DNA of 64,000 nucleotides, taken from the NCBI RefSeq assembly GCF_937926365.1, contig NZ_CALAOH010000127.1, positions 1 through 64,000 of the forward strand, given 5' to 3'. Under the pieces are notes generated by a model that was not told the DNA's origin, did not search any database, and saw only the letters and a list, made by a program, of their open reading frames with translations. The number at the start of each line of letters is the position of its first letter. Within the stretch, counting starts at the first letter, position 1. Below are positions 38,495 through 47,225 of the stretch, in pieces. The DNA is from an uncultured Azohydromonas sp. GTDB taxonomy: Bacteria > Pseudomonadota > Gammaproteobacteria > Burkholderiales > Burkholderiaceae_C. The position numbers and the translations under genes were made by a program.

Positions 38495-39505
38495 TCAGAA
38501 CGGGGCGTCTTCGGCGGGCGGCGTGGTCGGCGCGGCCGGAGCGGCGGCGTCGCCCTTGCGGATGCGCACCGGGCCCTTCTTGGGCGCGGGCTCGGCGGCC
38601 GCGGCCGGCTGGGCCTTCAGGCTGTCGGCCAGCGCCTGCTCGGGCGTGGGCAGGTCGCCCGGGATCGACTGCGCGGCGGCGTCGGTTTCGTCGGTCTTGA
38701 TGACGCGGGTGTAGGGCGCCAGGACTTGCACCAACTGGCCGAAGATGCGCGGCGTGCCGGCCACCACCTCGCGCTGGTACAGGTAGTCGCTCTCGCCGGT
38801 GAAGTTGCCGATGAGGCCGCCGGCCTCGGTGATGATCAGCGAGCCCGCGGCCACGTCCCAGGGGTTCAGGCCGGTCTCGAAGAAGGCGTCGTACCAGCCG
38901 GCCGCGACGTAGCACAGGTCCAGCGCGGCGGCGCCGGGGCGGCGCAGGCCGGCGCACTGCTGCATCACCTCCTCGAAGATCTTGAGGTAGCGCTTGAAGT
39001 TGTCGCCGCGGCGGAAGGGGAAGCCCGTGCCGATGAGCGCGTCCTGCATGCGCGTGCGCTTGGACACGCGCAGCCGGCGGTCGTTGAGATAAGCGCCGCG
39101 GCCCTTGGTGGCATAGAAGAGGTCGTTGCGGCTGGGGTCGTAGACGACGGCCTGTTGCACCACGCCACGGTGCGCCAGCGCGATGGACACGGCGTACACC
39201 GGGAAGCCGTGGATGAAGTTGGTGGTGCCGTCCAGCGGATCGATGATCCAGACGTACTCGCTGTCGCGCGCGCCGTGCTCGCGGCCGGACTCCTCGGCCA
39301 GGATGCCGTGACCCGGATAGGCCTGCAGCAGCGTCTCGATGATCACTGCTTCAGCCGCCTGGTCCACTTCGCTGACGAAGTCGTTGGGGCCCTTGGTGTT
39401 GATGCGCAGCAGGTCCAGGTCCATCGAGGCCCGGTTGATGATCGCCCCCGCCGCGCGAGCCGCCTTGATGGCGATGTTGAGCATGGGATGAAGCGCTTGG
39501 GACAT
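38495..39505 (-). CDS. suhB: Inositol-1-monophosphatase SuhB with long low-complexity tail
   Basis: A 336-residue Mg2+-dependent phosphatase of the IMPase family; in E. coli SuhB also acts in rRNA antitermination complexes. Metal-binding motifs are DFVSEVDQAAE, ILAEESG, the core WIIDPLDGTTNFIHGFP, and the late PWDVAAGSLIITEAGG with its conserved Asp. The catalytic domain ends near residue 265. It is followed by about 70 extra residues rich in Ala, Pro and Lys (AEPAPKKGPVRIRKGD), longer than most SuhB, which could contact nucleic acid. ATG 39505 (MSQALHPMLNIAIKA) matches the SuhB start. It diverges from trmJ, as suhB and trmJ do in E. coli. Confidence 0.94.
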   Translation of the reverse strand: MSQALHPMLNIAIKAARAAGAIINRASMDLDLLRINTKGPNDFVSEVDQAAEAVIIETLLQAYPGHGILAEESGREHGARDSEYVWIIDPLDGTTNFIHGFPVYAVSIALAHRGVVQQAVVYDPSRNDLFYATKGRGAYLNDRRLRVSKRTRMQDALIGTGFPFRRGDNFKRYLKIFEEVMQQCAGLRRPGAAALDLCYVAAGWYDAFFETGLNPWDVAAGSLIITEAGGLIGNFTGESDYLYQREVVAGTPRIFGQLVQVLAPYTRVIKTDETDAAAQSIPGDLPTPEQALADSLKAQPAAAAEPAPKKGPVRIRKGDAAAPAAPTTPPAEDAPF

Positions 39506-39633
39506 GGGTCGGCCTTTGTTGAATCTGGAGGGTCGAACGCTCGTGGGGGAAGCGAACGGGCGCGGGAGACGGCTGCGGAAAGGAAAGAGCGGGCAGCGAC
39601 AATGCTGCGGGAGAACCCTAGATTGTAAGTCCG

Positions 39634-40479
39634 ATGCCCGATTCAGACGCGCGAGCAAGCACCACGCCCAGCCCGGCCACCACCGAAGTCCCGTCCGGCG
39701 TGACGCCCGACACGGCCGGTGCCGGCGCGCCCTCCACACCGTCCGGCACGCCGCGTGACGGCACCCGCTTCGTGCTGCTCAACACCAGCCATCCCGGCAA
39801 TGTGGGCGCGGCCGCGCGCGCCATGAAGGTCATGGGCTTTGCCGACCTGGTGCTGGTGCAGCCGCGCTTCGCCGACGTGCTGTGCCGCGAGGAGACGGTG
39901 GCCATGGCTAGCGGTGCGGCCGACATCCTGGCGCGCGCGCGCATCGTCGAGTCGCTGGCCGAGGCGCTGGAGGGCGTCTCCTTCGCCTGCGCCACGGCCA
40001 TGACGCCGCGCGACTTCGGCCCGCCCACGCACGCCCCGCGCGAGCTGCTGCCGCGCCTGGCCGCCGGGCCGCACCGCGTGGCCTTCGTCTTCGGCAGCGA
40101 GCGCTACGGCATGAGCAACGAGGACGTCTACCGCTGCCACGCCTGCCTGTCGGTCCCCACGCATCCGGACTACGGCTCGCTCAACCTGTCGCAGGCGGTG
40201 CAGCTCATCGCCTACGACTGGCGCCAGGCGCTGGGCGGCTTCGGCGTGGTGCCGCGCGTGCCGGACGTGCGGCTGGCCGACGGTGTGGCGGTGCAGGGCG
40301 CGCTGGAGCACTGGCGCGAGGTACTGGTGGAGATCGGCTTCCTGGACCCGGTCGCGCCCAAGAAGCTGTTGCCGCGGCTGCAGCAGCTCATCAACCGGGC
40401 GCAGCCCACGGCGGAGGAGGTCCACATCCTGCGCGGCATCGCGCGCGCCGTGCAGCGCGCCGCGCGCAAGGGCGGCTGA
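39634..40479 (+). CDS. trmJ: tRNA (cytidine/uridine-2'-O-)-methyltransferase TrmJ
   Basis: A 281-residue SPOUT methyltransferase that 2'-O-methylates position 32 of several tRNAs. The trefoil-knot family motifs are visible: VLLNTSHPGNVGAAARAMKVM (motif 1 with the catalytic Arg), VAFVFGSERYGMSNEDVYRC (motif 2) and YGSLNLSQAVQLIAYDWRQ (motif 3, with the Asn-Leu-Ser-x-Ala SAM-binding loop). A 40-residue Thr/Pro-rich N-terminal extension precedes the domain, so a later start cannot be ruled out. The C-terminal extension LLPRLQQLINRAQPTAEEV is the TrmJ dimer region. Divergent from suhB with a 128-bp spacer. Confidence 0.94.
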   Translation: MPDSDARASTTPSPATTEVPSGVTPDTAGAGAPSTPSGTPRDGTRFVLLNTSHPGNVGAAARAMKVMGFADLVLVQPRFADVLCREETVAMASGAADILARARIVESLAEALEGVSFACATAMTPRDFGPPTHAPRELLPRLAAGPHRVAFVFGSERYGMSNEDVYRCHACLSVPTHPDYGSLNLSQAVQLIAYDWRQALGGFGVVPRVPDVRLADGVAVQGALEHWREVLVEIGFLDPVAPKKLLPRLQQLINRAQPTAEEVHILRGIARAVQRAARKGG

Positions 40480-40562
40480 TCTGCCGCCTCCGTGCCGCCG
40501 CTTACGCAACAGGGTCCGCCCGGGTTGCCTACACTTCGCTACCCCCCAGGGAAGTCATAACC

Positions 40563-41339
40563 ATGTTCAGCCGTCTGCGTGAAACCATCTCCTGCATCCG
40601 GGAGCGCGACCCTGCCGCGCGCTCCAACTGGGAGGTGCTCACCTGTTATCCGGGCGTGCACGCGCTGATGTTTCACCAGGTCTCGCACTGGTGCTGGCAG
40701 CGCGAGCTGCGCTGGCTGGGACGCTTCGTTTCGCACCTGGGGCGCTTCTTCACCGGCATCGAGATCCACCCGGGCGCAAGGATCGGCCGGCGCGTGTTCA
40801 TCGACCACGGCATGGGCGTGGTCATCGGCGAGACGGCCGAGATCGGCGACGGCTGCACCATCTACCAGGGCGTGACGCTGGGCGGCACCTCGCTCACGCG
40901 CGGCTCCAAGCGGCATCCGACGCTGGAAGCGGGCGTGATCGTGGGCGCCAATGCGCAGGTGCTGGGCGGCTTCACGGTGGGAGCGGGCGCGCGCATCGGC
41001 TCCGGCGCCGTGGTGGTCAAGCCAGTGCCCCCAGGCGCCACGGCCGTGGGCAACCCGGCGCGTGTGATCCAGGCCGAGGCCGAGGCCGCGCGCGAAGCCG
41101 CTGCGGCCAAGATGGGCTTCTCGGCCTATGGCGTGACGCAGGGCGACGACCCGGTGGCGCAGGCGATGAAGGGCCTGATCGACAACGCCTCCAGCCACGA
41201 GCACCAGATCGCGTTGCTATGGCATGCGATTGAAAAACTCTCCGCCCGCGCTCGCGAGCTGCCGGCGGATGAGCTGCCCGCCGACGCTCACACCACCGAG
41301 CAGTTCGACGCGGAGCGGCTGAACCGGCTGGTGAAGTAA
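40563..41339 (+). CDS. cysE: Serine O-acetyltransferase
   Basis: A 258-residue acetyltransferase transferring acetyl from acetyl-CoA to serine, the first step of cysteine synthesis. The N-terminus (MFSRLRETISCIRERDP) matches the shorter CysE/EpsC type. Hexapeptide left-handed beta-helix repeats run through GIEIHPGARIGRRVFIDHG, VVIGETAEIGDGCTIYQG, VTLGGTSLTRGSKRHPTLEA and GSGAVVVKPVPPGATAVGNP, including the catalytic His in IDHGMG. The C-terminus is about 80 residues longer than the minimal type. It lies 83 bp downstream of trmJ on the same strand and is probably co-transcribed. A palindromic repeat follows. Confidence 0.95.
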   Translation: MFSRLRETISCIRERDPAARSNWEVLTCYPGVHALMFHQVSHWCWQRELRWLGRFVSHLGRFFTGIEIHPGARIGRRVFIDHGMGVVIGETAEIGDGCTIYQGVTLGGTSLTRGSKRHPTLEAGVIVGANAQVLGGFTVGAGARIGSGAVVVKPVPPGATAVGNPARVIQAEAEAAREAAAAKMGFSAYGVTQGDDPVAQAMKGLIDNASSHEHQIALLWHAIEKLSARARELPADELPADAHTTEQFDAERLNRLVK

Positions 41340-41363
41340 GGCTCCGAGTTCGCTTCCTTATTT

Positions 41364-41458
41364 CCGTTCGCCCTGAGGTATCGAAGGGTGAACGGCCCTG
41401 GCCGTGGTGCCGCCATTGCAGCCTGTCGGATTCGCACTTCGATACCTCAGTGCGAACG
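41364..41458. repeat. REP-like repeat doublet downstream of cysE
   Basis: Two small hairpins in inverted orientation. The first has CCGTTCGCCCT paired with AGGGTGAACGG; the second has TTCGCACT paired with AGTGCGAA. Their loops contain a 14-base sequence and its exact complement, CTGAGGTATCGAAG and CTTCGATACCTCAG. The CCGTTCGCCCTGAG core is shared with the larger repeat at 61074-61196. Confidence 0.82.
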
Positions 41459-41500
41459 AGTCCTTCCACGAGCGAAGGGAAATTGGAATCAAGCCAAGCA

Positions 41501-41524
41501 AACGGCGCCCGAGGGCGCCGTTTT
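41501..41524. terminator. Bidirectional terminator between cysE and mog
   Basis: A strong stem AACGGCGCC/GGCGCCGTT with a 4-base CGAG loop, followed by TTTTC on the plus strand and preceded by AAA, so it can end both convergent transcripts (trmJ-cysE and darP-mog). Confidence 0.85.
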
Positions 41525-41543
41525 CACGTCAGAGAAGACCGAT

Positions 41544-42152
41544 TCAGCCCTTGGCCGGCCGTATCGCCGACTTCGGCCGGAACGCCTTGCACACCGCCGC
41601 ATCGGTCTCGATGTACGGCCCGCCGATGAGGTCGATGCAGTAGGGCACCGCGGCGAAGATGCCCGGGGCCGGCGGCGTCGCGCTGGGCAGGCCTTCCAGC
41701 GTCTCGGCGATGGCCTTGGGCTGCCCCGGCAGGTTGATGATCAGCGCCTTGCCGCGGATCACCGCCACCTGGCGCGAGAGGATGGCCGTGGGCACGAAGC
41801 GCAGGCTGATCTGGCGCATCTGCTCGCCGAAGCCCGGCATCTCCTTGTGCGCCACCGCCAGCGTGGCTTCAGGCGTGACGTCGCGCGGCGCGGGGCCGGT
41901 GCCGCCGGTGGTCAGCACCAGGTCGCAGCCCTCGTCGTCCACCAGCGCGCGCAGCGCGGCGCTGATGCCTTGCTGCTCGTCGGGGATCAGCCGCTCCACC
42001 CACTGCACCGGGTTGCGCACGGCGCGCGTGAGCCACTCGCGCAGCGCGGGCAGGCCCTGGTCTTGATACACGCCGGCGCTGGCGCGGTCGCTGATGGACA
42101 CCAGTCCGATGCGCACGGCATCGAATTCGTTGCTTTTGGCTTCTTCACTCAT
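41544..42152 (-). CDS. mog: Molybdopterin adenylyltransferase
   Basis: A 202-residue MogA/MoaB-like enzyme that activates molybdopterin by adenylylation before molybdenum insertion. Signature sequences are RIGLVSISDRASAGVYQDQG, LVLTTGGTGPAPRDVTPEAT (the TTGGTG substrate loop) and LSRQVAVIRGKALIINLPGQ. It supplies molybdenum cofactor, needed among others by the nitrate reductase encoded 12 kb away in this window. It overlaps darP by 8 bp, so the two form an operon. The long C-terminal tail (FAAVPYCIDLIGGPYIET) is typical of betaproteobacterial MogA. Confidence 0.94.
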   Translation of the reverse strand: MSEEAKSNEFDAVRIGLVSISDRASAGVYQDQGLPALREWLTRAVRNPVQWVERLIPDEQQGISAALRALVDDEGCDLVLTTGGTGPAPRDVTPEATLAVAHKEMPGFGEQMRQISLRFVPTAILSRQVAVIRGKALIINLPGQPKAIAETLEGLPSATPPAPGIFAAVPYCIDLIGGPYIETDAAVCKAFRPKSAIRPAKG

Positions 42153-42678
42153 CGTCGCGCAGCTCCGCTTTGATGAACTGGAACAGCTCGCGCCAGGCGC
42201 GGCCGTGGCGTTGCTCGGGGGCGGTGGCGGCGTCCTTCTGCGCGGTGCGGATGAGGCTGCGCAGCCGCTGCACGTCGCTGTCAGGATGCGTGCGCATCCA
42301 GCGCGTGACGGCCTCGGGGTCCGCGGCCAGCTCCTCGCGCCAGCGCTCGGCGCGGTGCAGCTTCACCGCGTCCTGCGCGTGGCCGAGCTTGAAGGCGGCC
42401 ACCGCCTCGCGCAGCGGCTCCACGTCGGCCGAGCGCATGAGCTTGCCCACGTACTGCAGCTGGCGCCGGCGGCCCTCGTGGGACTTGGTCTTCTTGAGCT
42501 CCTTGAGCGCGGTGAGCAGCCCTTCCTCCATCGGGATGGCGGCCAGCCGCGTGTCGGGCAGCTCTACGAGCTCCTGGCCGAGCTTCTGCAGCTCGTGGGC
42601 CTCGCGTTTCAGAGCGGACTTGCTGGGCCTTTCGGCCCCGCCCTCATCGGGCAGGAAATCGGATTCAGGGATGGACAT
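42145..42678 (-). CDS. darP: Ribosome biogenesis factor DarP (YjgA, DUF615)
   Basis: A 177-residue all-helical protein of the DUF615/YjgA family, which joins late 50S assembly intermediates. It is highly charged, with motifs RPSKSALKREAHELQKLGQE, RLAAIPMEEGLLTALKELKK, and EGRRRQLQYVGKLMRSADVE. Length is normal. In E. coli yjgA also lies next to pmbA; here darP diverges from pmbA with 65 bp between the starts, keeping the association. It is the first gene of darP-mog. Confidence 0.95.
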   Translation of the reverse strand: MSIPESDFLPDEGGAERPSKSALKREAHELQKLGQELVELPDTRLAAIPMEEGLLTALKELKKTKSHEGRRRQLQYVGKLMRSADVEPLREAVAAFKLGHAQDAVKLHRAERWREELAADPEAVTRWMRTHPDSDVQRLRSLIRTAQKDAATAPEQRHGRAWRELFQFIKAELRDDE

Positions 42679-42743
42679 GGCGATTCAAATGCGCTGGGTA
42701 TGATAGCCCTCGCCCCTAGCCATCCTCCCGAAGCACCCTCCTC

Positions 42744-44114
42744 ATGACCCGTTCCAACGCACCGGTTTTCGCCTACACGCGCGAGCAGTTCGAGCAGATC
42801 GTCGATGACGCCCTCGCGCTTGCCAAGAAACTCGGGGCCAGCGACGCCGGCGTGGAAGTTTCCGAGGGCGTGGGCCTGTCGGTGTCGGTGCGCAAGGGCG
42901 AGCTGGAGAACGTCGAGCGCAACCGCGACAAGTCGGTGGGCATCAGCGTCTACATCGGCCAGCGCCGCGGCAACGCCAGCACCTCCGACTTCTCGCCCGC
43001 CGCGCTGGAGCAGACTGTGCGCGCGGCCTTCGACATCGCCCGCTTCACCGCCGAGGACCCGGCCGCCGGGCTGCCCGACGAGCAGGACCTGGTCGCGCCG
43101 GAAGACGCCAGGCGCGACCTGGACCTGTTCCACCCCTGGGACATCGATGCCGATGCCGCCGCCGAGCTCGCGCGCCGCTGCGAGCAGGCCGCCTTCGACA
43201 CCGACCGCCGTATCACCAACTCCGAAGGCGCCGGCGTGTCGGCGCAGCAGGCGCACTTCCTGGCCGCCAACACGCGCGGCTTCAAGGGCGGCTACGCCAG
43301 CTCGCGGCACTCGCTGTCCGTCGCGCCCATCGCGGGCCGGGGCGAGAACATGCAGCGCGACCACTGGTACACCTCCATGCGCAACGCCTCCGAGATGGCC
43401 AGCCCGGAGGCCGTGGGCCGCTATGCCGCCGAGCGCGCGCTCTCGCGCCTGAAGGCCCGCAAGATCGCCACCTGCGAGGTGCCGGTGCTGTTCGAGTCCA
43501 CGCTGGCCTCGGGCCTGATCGGCGGCTATGTGCAGGCCACCAGCGGCGGCGCGCTCTACCGCAAGGCTACGTTCCTGCACGACAGCCTGGGCCAGCAGAC
43601 CATGGCCGAGCACCTGGACCTCGTGGAGGACCCGCACATCCCGCGCGGTAAGGGCAGCGCGCCCTTCGACGACGAGGGCGTGGCCACGCGCAAGCGCACC
43701 GTGGTCGAGGCCGGCGTGACCCGGGGCTACTTCCTCTCCAGCTACTCGGCGCGCAAGCTGGGCCTGCGCACCACCGGCCACGCCGGCGGCTCGCAGAACC
43801 TGCGCCTGTCCAGCCGCCTCACGCAGCCCGGCGACAACCTCGACGAAATGCTGCGCAAGCTCGGCCGCGGCCTGTTCGTGATCGAGCTGATGGGGCAGGG
43901 CGTCAACTTCGTCACCGGCGACTACTCGCGCGGCGCTACCGGCTTCTGGGTCGAGGGCGGGCGCATCGTGCACCCGGTGCAGGAGATCACCATCGCCGGC
44001 AACCTGGGCCAGATGTTCAAGCAGATCGTGGCCGTGGGGGCCGACGAGTACACCATGGGCAGCAAGACGACCGGCTCGGTGCTGATCGAGCGCATGAAGG
44101 TCGCCGGCCTCTGA
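42744..44114 (+). CDS. pmbA: Metalloprotease PmbA/TldE
   Basis: A 456-residue TldE subunit. With TldD it forms the protease that processes microcin B17 and other peptides and degrades CcdA. Features include the N-terminal VEVSEGVGLSVSVRKGELEN, DKSVGISVYIGQRRGNASTS, and the middle block TSGGALYRKATFLHDSLGQQ. The C-terminal block is FVIELMGQGVNFVTGDYSRG followed by ATGFWVEGGRI. The zinc-binding HExxxH of TldD is not present, as expected for TldE. TldD is not in the window. A GC-rich hairpin without T-run lies about 20 bp after the stop codon. Confidence 0.95.
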   Translation: MTRSNAPVFAYTREQFEQIVDDALALAKKLGASDAGVEVSEGVGLSVSVRKGELENVERNRDKSVGISVYIGQRRGNASTSDFSPAALEQTVRAAFDIARFTAEDPAAGLPDEQDLVAPEDARRDLDLFHPWDIDADAAAELARRCEQAAFDTDRRITNSEGAGVSAQQAHFLAANTRGFKGGYASSRHSLSVAPIAGRGENMQRDHWYTSMRNASEMASPEAVGRYAAERALSRLKARKIATCEVPVLFESTLASGLIGGYVQATSGGALYRKATFLHDSLGQQTMAEHLDLVEDPHIPRGKGSAPFDDEGVATRKRTVVEAGVTRGYFLSSYSARKLGLRTTGHAGGSQNLRLSSRLTQPGDNLDEMLRKLGRGLFVIELMGQGVNFVTGDYSRGATGFWVEGGRIVHPVQEITIAGNLGQMFKQIVAVGADEYTMGSKTTGSVLIERMKVAGL

Positions 44115-44253
44115 TCCCAGTCCCTGGGCGCGGCCCCGTGCGTCGCGCACGGGACCGTCGTGGCAACGGCGGAAGCATTTCGTTGCCGTCGTACACTCAC
44201 CGGTTGCCTGACGGCAGCCTTGCAGCCGTCGCTAATTCACCGGTAGGACCCCC

Positions 44254-45393
44254 ATGAAAAAACTGCTCACCATCCTGAGTGCGGCCGTGGCCGCGACCGT
44301 GGCCCAGGCGGCCGACATCAAGGTCGGCGTGGCCGAGGCCCTGTCCGGCGGCGCGGCGCAGTACGGCGCGGCCATCCGCAACGGCTTCCAGCTCGCGGCC
44401 GACGAGATCAACGCCGCCGGCGGCATCAACGGCAACAAGATCGCGCTGGTGATTGAAGACGAGCAGGGCAAGAAGGAAGAGGCGATCAACGTCTTCAAGA
44501 AGCTCATCTTCCAGGACCAGGTCCTGATGATCTTCGGCCCCACGCTGTCCAACTCCGCGCAGGCCGCCGACCCCATCGCCCAGGGTGCCAAGACCGTGGT
44601 GTTCGGCACCTCCAACACCGCCGACGGCATCACTTCCATCGGCGACTTCGTGTTCCGCAACTCCGTCACCGAGGCCGACGTGCTGCCCGAGACGCTGAAG
44701 ATGGCGGTCAAGAAGGCCGGCGTGAAGAAGGTGGCGGTGCTCTACGGCAACGACGACGTCTTCACCAAGAGCGGCTACGACAACTTCAAGAAGGCGCTGT
44801 CGGACCTGAAGATTCCCGTGACCACCACGGAGACCTTCGCCAAGGGCGACGTGGACTTCAAGGCCCAGCTCACCAAGATCAAGGCCACCAACCCCGACGC
44901 CATCGTGCTGTCGGCGCTGCTGGCCGAGGGCGCGCCGATCATGGTGCAGGCCCGCCAGCTGGGCCTGAACGTGCCCGTCATCGGCGGCAACGGCATGAAC
45001 TCCGTGAAGGTGTTCGACCTGGCTAAGGACAAGGCCGAGGGCCTGTGGGTGGGCAGCCCCTGGTCGATCGAGAACCAGTCCGAAGCCAACCGCAAGTTCG
45101 TGGTGGCCTACACCGGCAAGTACAAGACCGCGCCGGACCAGTTCGCCGCCCAGGCCTATGACGGCCTCTACATCGCCGCGCAGGCGATGAAGAAGGTCAA
45201 GCTCAGCGGCAACCTCCCCGCTGACCGCGTGGCGCTGCGCAACGCGCTGCCCGAGGTGAAGTGGAGCGGCGTCACCGGCGACTTCCAGTTCCGCCGCGCC
45301 ACCGACAAGGCCGGCCGCCCGGCGGGCTACGACGCGCAGCAGACGGCCATCGTCAGCGTCACGCGCGGCGGCAAGTTCTCGATCGAGAAGTAA
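44254..45393 (+). CDS. livK: Branched-chain amino acid ABC transporter, substrate-binding protein
   Basis: A 379-residue periplasmic binding protein of the LivK/Peripla_BP_6 family, with a cleaved signal peptide (MKKLLTILSAAVAATVAQA). Ligand-binding landmarks are ALSGGAAQYGAAIRNGFQLA, DEINAAGGINGNKIALVIED, VVFGTSNTADGITSIGDF and FVFRNSVTEADVLPETL. It is the first gene of a complete five-gene transporter (livKHMGF, 44.2-48.8 kb). Substrate is leucine-type or related amino acids by family, not proven. A strong hairpin after the stop codon (45427-45454) separates its message from the membrane subunits. Confidence 0.94.
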   Translation: MKKLLTILSAAVAATVAQAADIKVGVAEALSGGAAQYGAAIRNGFQLAADEINAAGGINGNKIALVIEDEQGKKEEAINVFKKLIFQDQVLMIFGPTLSNSAQAADPIAQGAKTVVFGTSNTADGITSIGDFVFRNSVTEADVLPETLKMAVKKAGVKKVAVLYGNDDVFTKSGYDNFKKALSDLKIPVTTTETFAKGDVDFKAQLTKIKATNPDAIVLSALLAEGAPIMVQARQLGLNVPVIGGNGMNSVKVFDLAKDKAEGLWVGSPWSIENQSEANRKFVVAYTGKYKTAPDQFAAQAYDGLYIAAQAMKKVKLSGNLPADRVALRNALPEVKWSGVTGDFQFRRATDKAGRPAGYDAQQTAIVSVTRGGKFSIEK

Positions 45394-45426
45394 GCCCGCG
45401 TCCTTTCCCGCTTTTCACCCTGAAGG

Positions 45427-45462
45427 CCGCGGCGCGCTGCAAGGCGCGCCGCGGTCGCTTTT
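45427..45462 (+). terminator. Attenuating hairpin between livK and livH
   Basis: A perfect 11-bp stem CCGCGGCGCGC/GCGCGCCGCGG with a TGCAAG loop, then TCGCTTTT. It is likely a partial terminator or 3' stability element that keeps the binding protein in excess over the permease subunits. Confidence 0.75.
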
Positions 45463-45479
45463 CGTGGGGGAAGAACCTC

Positions 45480-46361
45480 ATGCTTGAACAGCAACTCATC
45501 AACGCGCTCTCGCTGGGCTGCGTGTATGCCCTGTTCGCGCTGGGCTTCACGCTGATCTTCGGCGTGCTCGGCGTGATCAACCTTGCCCATGGCGCCATGT
45601 TCACCGTCGGCGCCTACGCCGCGCTGGTGCTCGTGGAGCAGTGGAGCCTGCCGCTGTGGCTGTCGGCGCTGCTGGCCGCGCTGCTCAGCGGCATGTTCGG
45701 ACTGCTCATCGACCGCCTGGTGCTGCGCCGGCTGCGCGAGAACAACGCGCCGCACCTGATCCCGATGATCACCACCATCGGCATCGGCATCGCCGTCACC
45801 AGCACCATGCAGGGCGTCTTCGGCGCCGAGAACCGGCGCTTCCCGCAGGAGGTGGTGCCCGACGCCGCGCTGGACCTGGGCGGGCTGCATCTGACGGTGC
45901 TGGAGCTGGGGATCATCCTGCTCTCCTTCGCGCTGATGGCGGTGCTGCTGCTGGGCATCCAGCGCACGCAGCTCGGCCGCGCGCTGCGCGCCATCGCCGA
46001 GTCGCCCAGGGCGGCATGGCTGCTGGGCATCAACGTCGAAGGCCTGTTCATGCTGACCTCCTTCGTGGCGGCGGCGCTGGGCGGGCTGGCCGGGGTGCTG
46101 ATTGGGCTCTCGTCCAACGCGGTGTTCCCGCTCATGGGCCAGCCGATGCTGCACAAGGGCATCGCCGTGATCATCCTGGGCGGCATGGGCGACATCCGCG
46201 GCGCGCTGCTCGGGGGCCTGTTCCTGGGCTTCGCGGAAGTGATGTCGGTGGCCTACATCGGCTCGACCATGCGCGACGCCGTGGCCTTCGGCCTCCTGTA
46301 CCTGATCCTGCTGGTACGGCCCACGGGCCTGTTCGGCAAGCTGCAGCAGCGCAAGGCCTGA
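45480..46361 (+). CDS. livH: Branched-chain amino acid ABC transporter permease LivH
   Basis: A 293-residue membrane permease with about eight hydrophobic segments. The family start is MLEQQLINALSLGCVYALFA, with LIFGVLGVINLAHGAMFTVG as the most diagnostic block. The region RALRAIAESPRAAWLLGINV holds the coupling loop to the ATPases, and GGMGDIRGALLGGLFLGFAE is the family end block. ATG 45480 follows GGGGGAAGAACC as ribosome site. livM begins 5 bp downstream. Confidence 0.95.
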   Translation: MLEQQLINALSLGCVYALFALGFTLIFGVLGVINLAHGAMFTVGAYAALVLVEQWSLPLWLSALLAALLSGMFGLLIDRLVLRRLRENNAPHLIPMITTIGIGIAVTSTMQGVFGAENRRFPQEVVPDAALDLGGLHLTVLELGIILLSFALMAVLLLGIQRTQLGRALRAIAESPRAAWLLGINVEGLFMLTSFVAAALGGLAGVLIGLSSNAVFPLMGQPMLHKGIAVIILGGMGDIRGALLGGLFLGFAEVMSVAYIGSTMRDAVAFGLLYLILLVRPTGLFGKLQQRKA

Positions 46362-46366
46362 GCCCC

Positions 46367-47221
46367 ATGGATGCTTTCGACAACTTCTGGGCCATCTACA
46401 GCAACCTGGTGCTCACGCTGGGCACCAACGCGCTGCTGGCGCTGTCCATCTACCTCACGCTGTCCTGCGGGCTGCTGGCCATGGCCAACGGCGCGTTCAT
46501 GGGCATCGGCGCCTACACCGCGTCGCTGCTGAGCATGAACACCGCCACGCCGTTCCCGCTGGCGCTGCTGGCCGGCATGGCGGCGCCCTCGCTGGTGGCC
46601 TTCCTCATCGGCAAGCCCACGCTGCGGCTGTCGGGCGTGTACCTCGCCATGGCCACGCTGGGCTTCGGCGAGGTGGTGCGCATCCTCATCCTCAACACCG
46701 AAGACCTCACGGGCGGCGCGCTGGGCCTCAACGGCATTCCGCAGCTTACGCAGTGGTGGCACGTGCTGCTGGCGGTGGTGCTGGCGTTGTTCGTCCTGTG
46801 GCAGCTCAAGCGCACGCGCATCGGGCGGGCGTTCGAGGCGATCAAGGAGGACGAGACCGCCGCGGCGCTGATGGGCATCGACGTCGCCGCGCACAAGATG
46901 CTGGCCTTCGTGCTGGGCGCGGCGATCGCCGGGCTCGCCGGCGCGCTCAACGCTCATCTCACCTTCTTCATCGGCCCCAACGAATACGGCTTCGACCGCG
47001 GCGTGGAGATCCTGACCATGGCGATCCTGGGCGGCATCAACGGCCTCACCGGGCCGGTGCTGGGCGCGGTGATCCTGACGCTGCTGCCCGAGGTGCTGCG
47101 CGGGCTGCGGGATTTCCGCCTGGTGGTCAACGGCCTGATCCTGGTCGTGATCACGCTGTTCCTGCCGCGTGGCCTGTGGGACCCGATGCGCTTCCGCCGC
47201 CTGCTGGGCCGCAAGGATTGA
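46367..47221 (+). CDS. livM: Branched-chain amino acid ABC transporter permease LivM
   Basis: A 284-residue permease, the partner of LivH. Features are LLAMANGAFMGIGAYTASLL (NGAFMGIGAY is the LivM counterpart of the LivH HGAMFTVGAY block), SGVYLAMATLGFGEVVRILI, the EAA-like cytoplasmic loop GRAFEAIKEDETAAALMGID, and GGINGLTGPVLGAVILTLLP. It is shorter than E. coli LivM, lacking its N-terminal extension, as usual in betaproteobacteria. The ATG at 46367 is 5 bp after livH and livG follows after 4 bp. Confidence 0.95.
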   Translation: MDAFDNFWAIYSNLVLTLGTNALLALSIYLTLSCGLLAMANGAFMGIGAYTASLLSMNTATPFPLALLAGMAAPSLVAFLIGKPTLRLSGVYLAMATLGFGEVVRILILNTEDLTGGALGLNGIPQLTQWWHVLLAVVLALFVLWQLKRTRIGRAFEAIKEDETAAALMGIDVAAHKMLAFVLGAAIAGLAGALNAHLTFFIGPNEYGFDRGVEILTMAILGGINGLTGPVLGAVILTLLPEVLRGLRDFRLVVNGLILVVITLFLPRGLWDPMRFRRLLGRKD

Positions 47222-47225
47222 CGCC

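Noticed and set aside
44135..44153. Hairpin CCCGTGCG/CGCACGGG after pmbA as a terminator
   Set aside because: There is no T-run after the stem, so a rho-independent terminator cannot be claimed.
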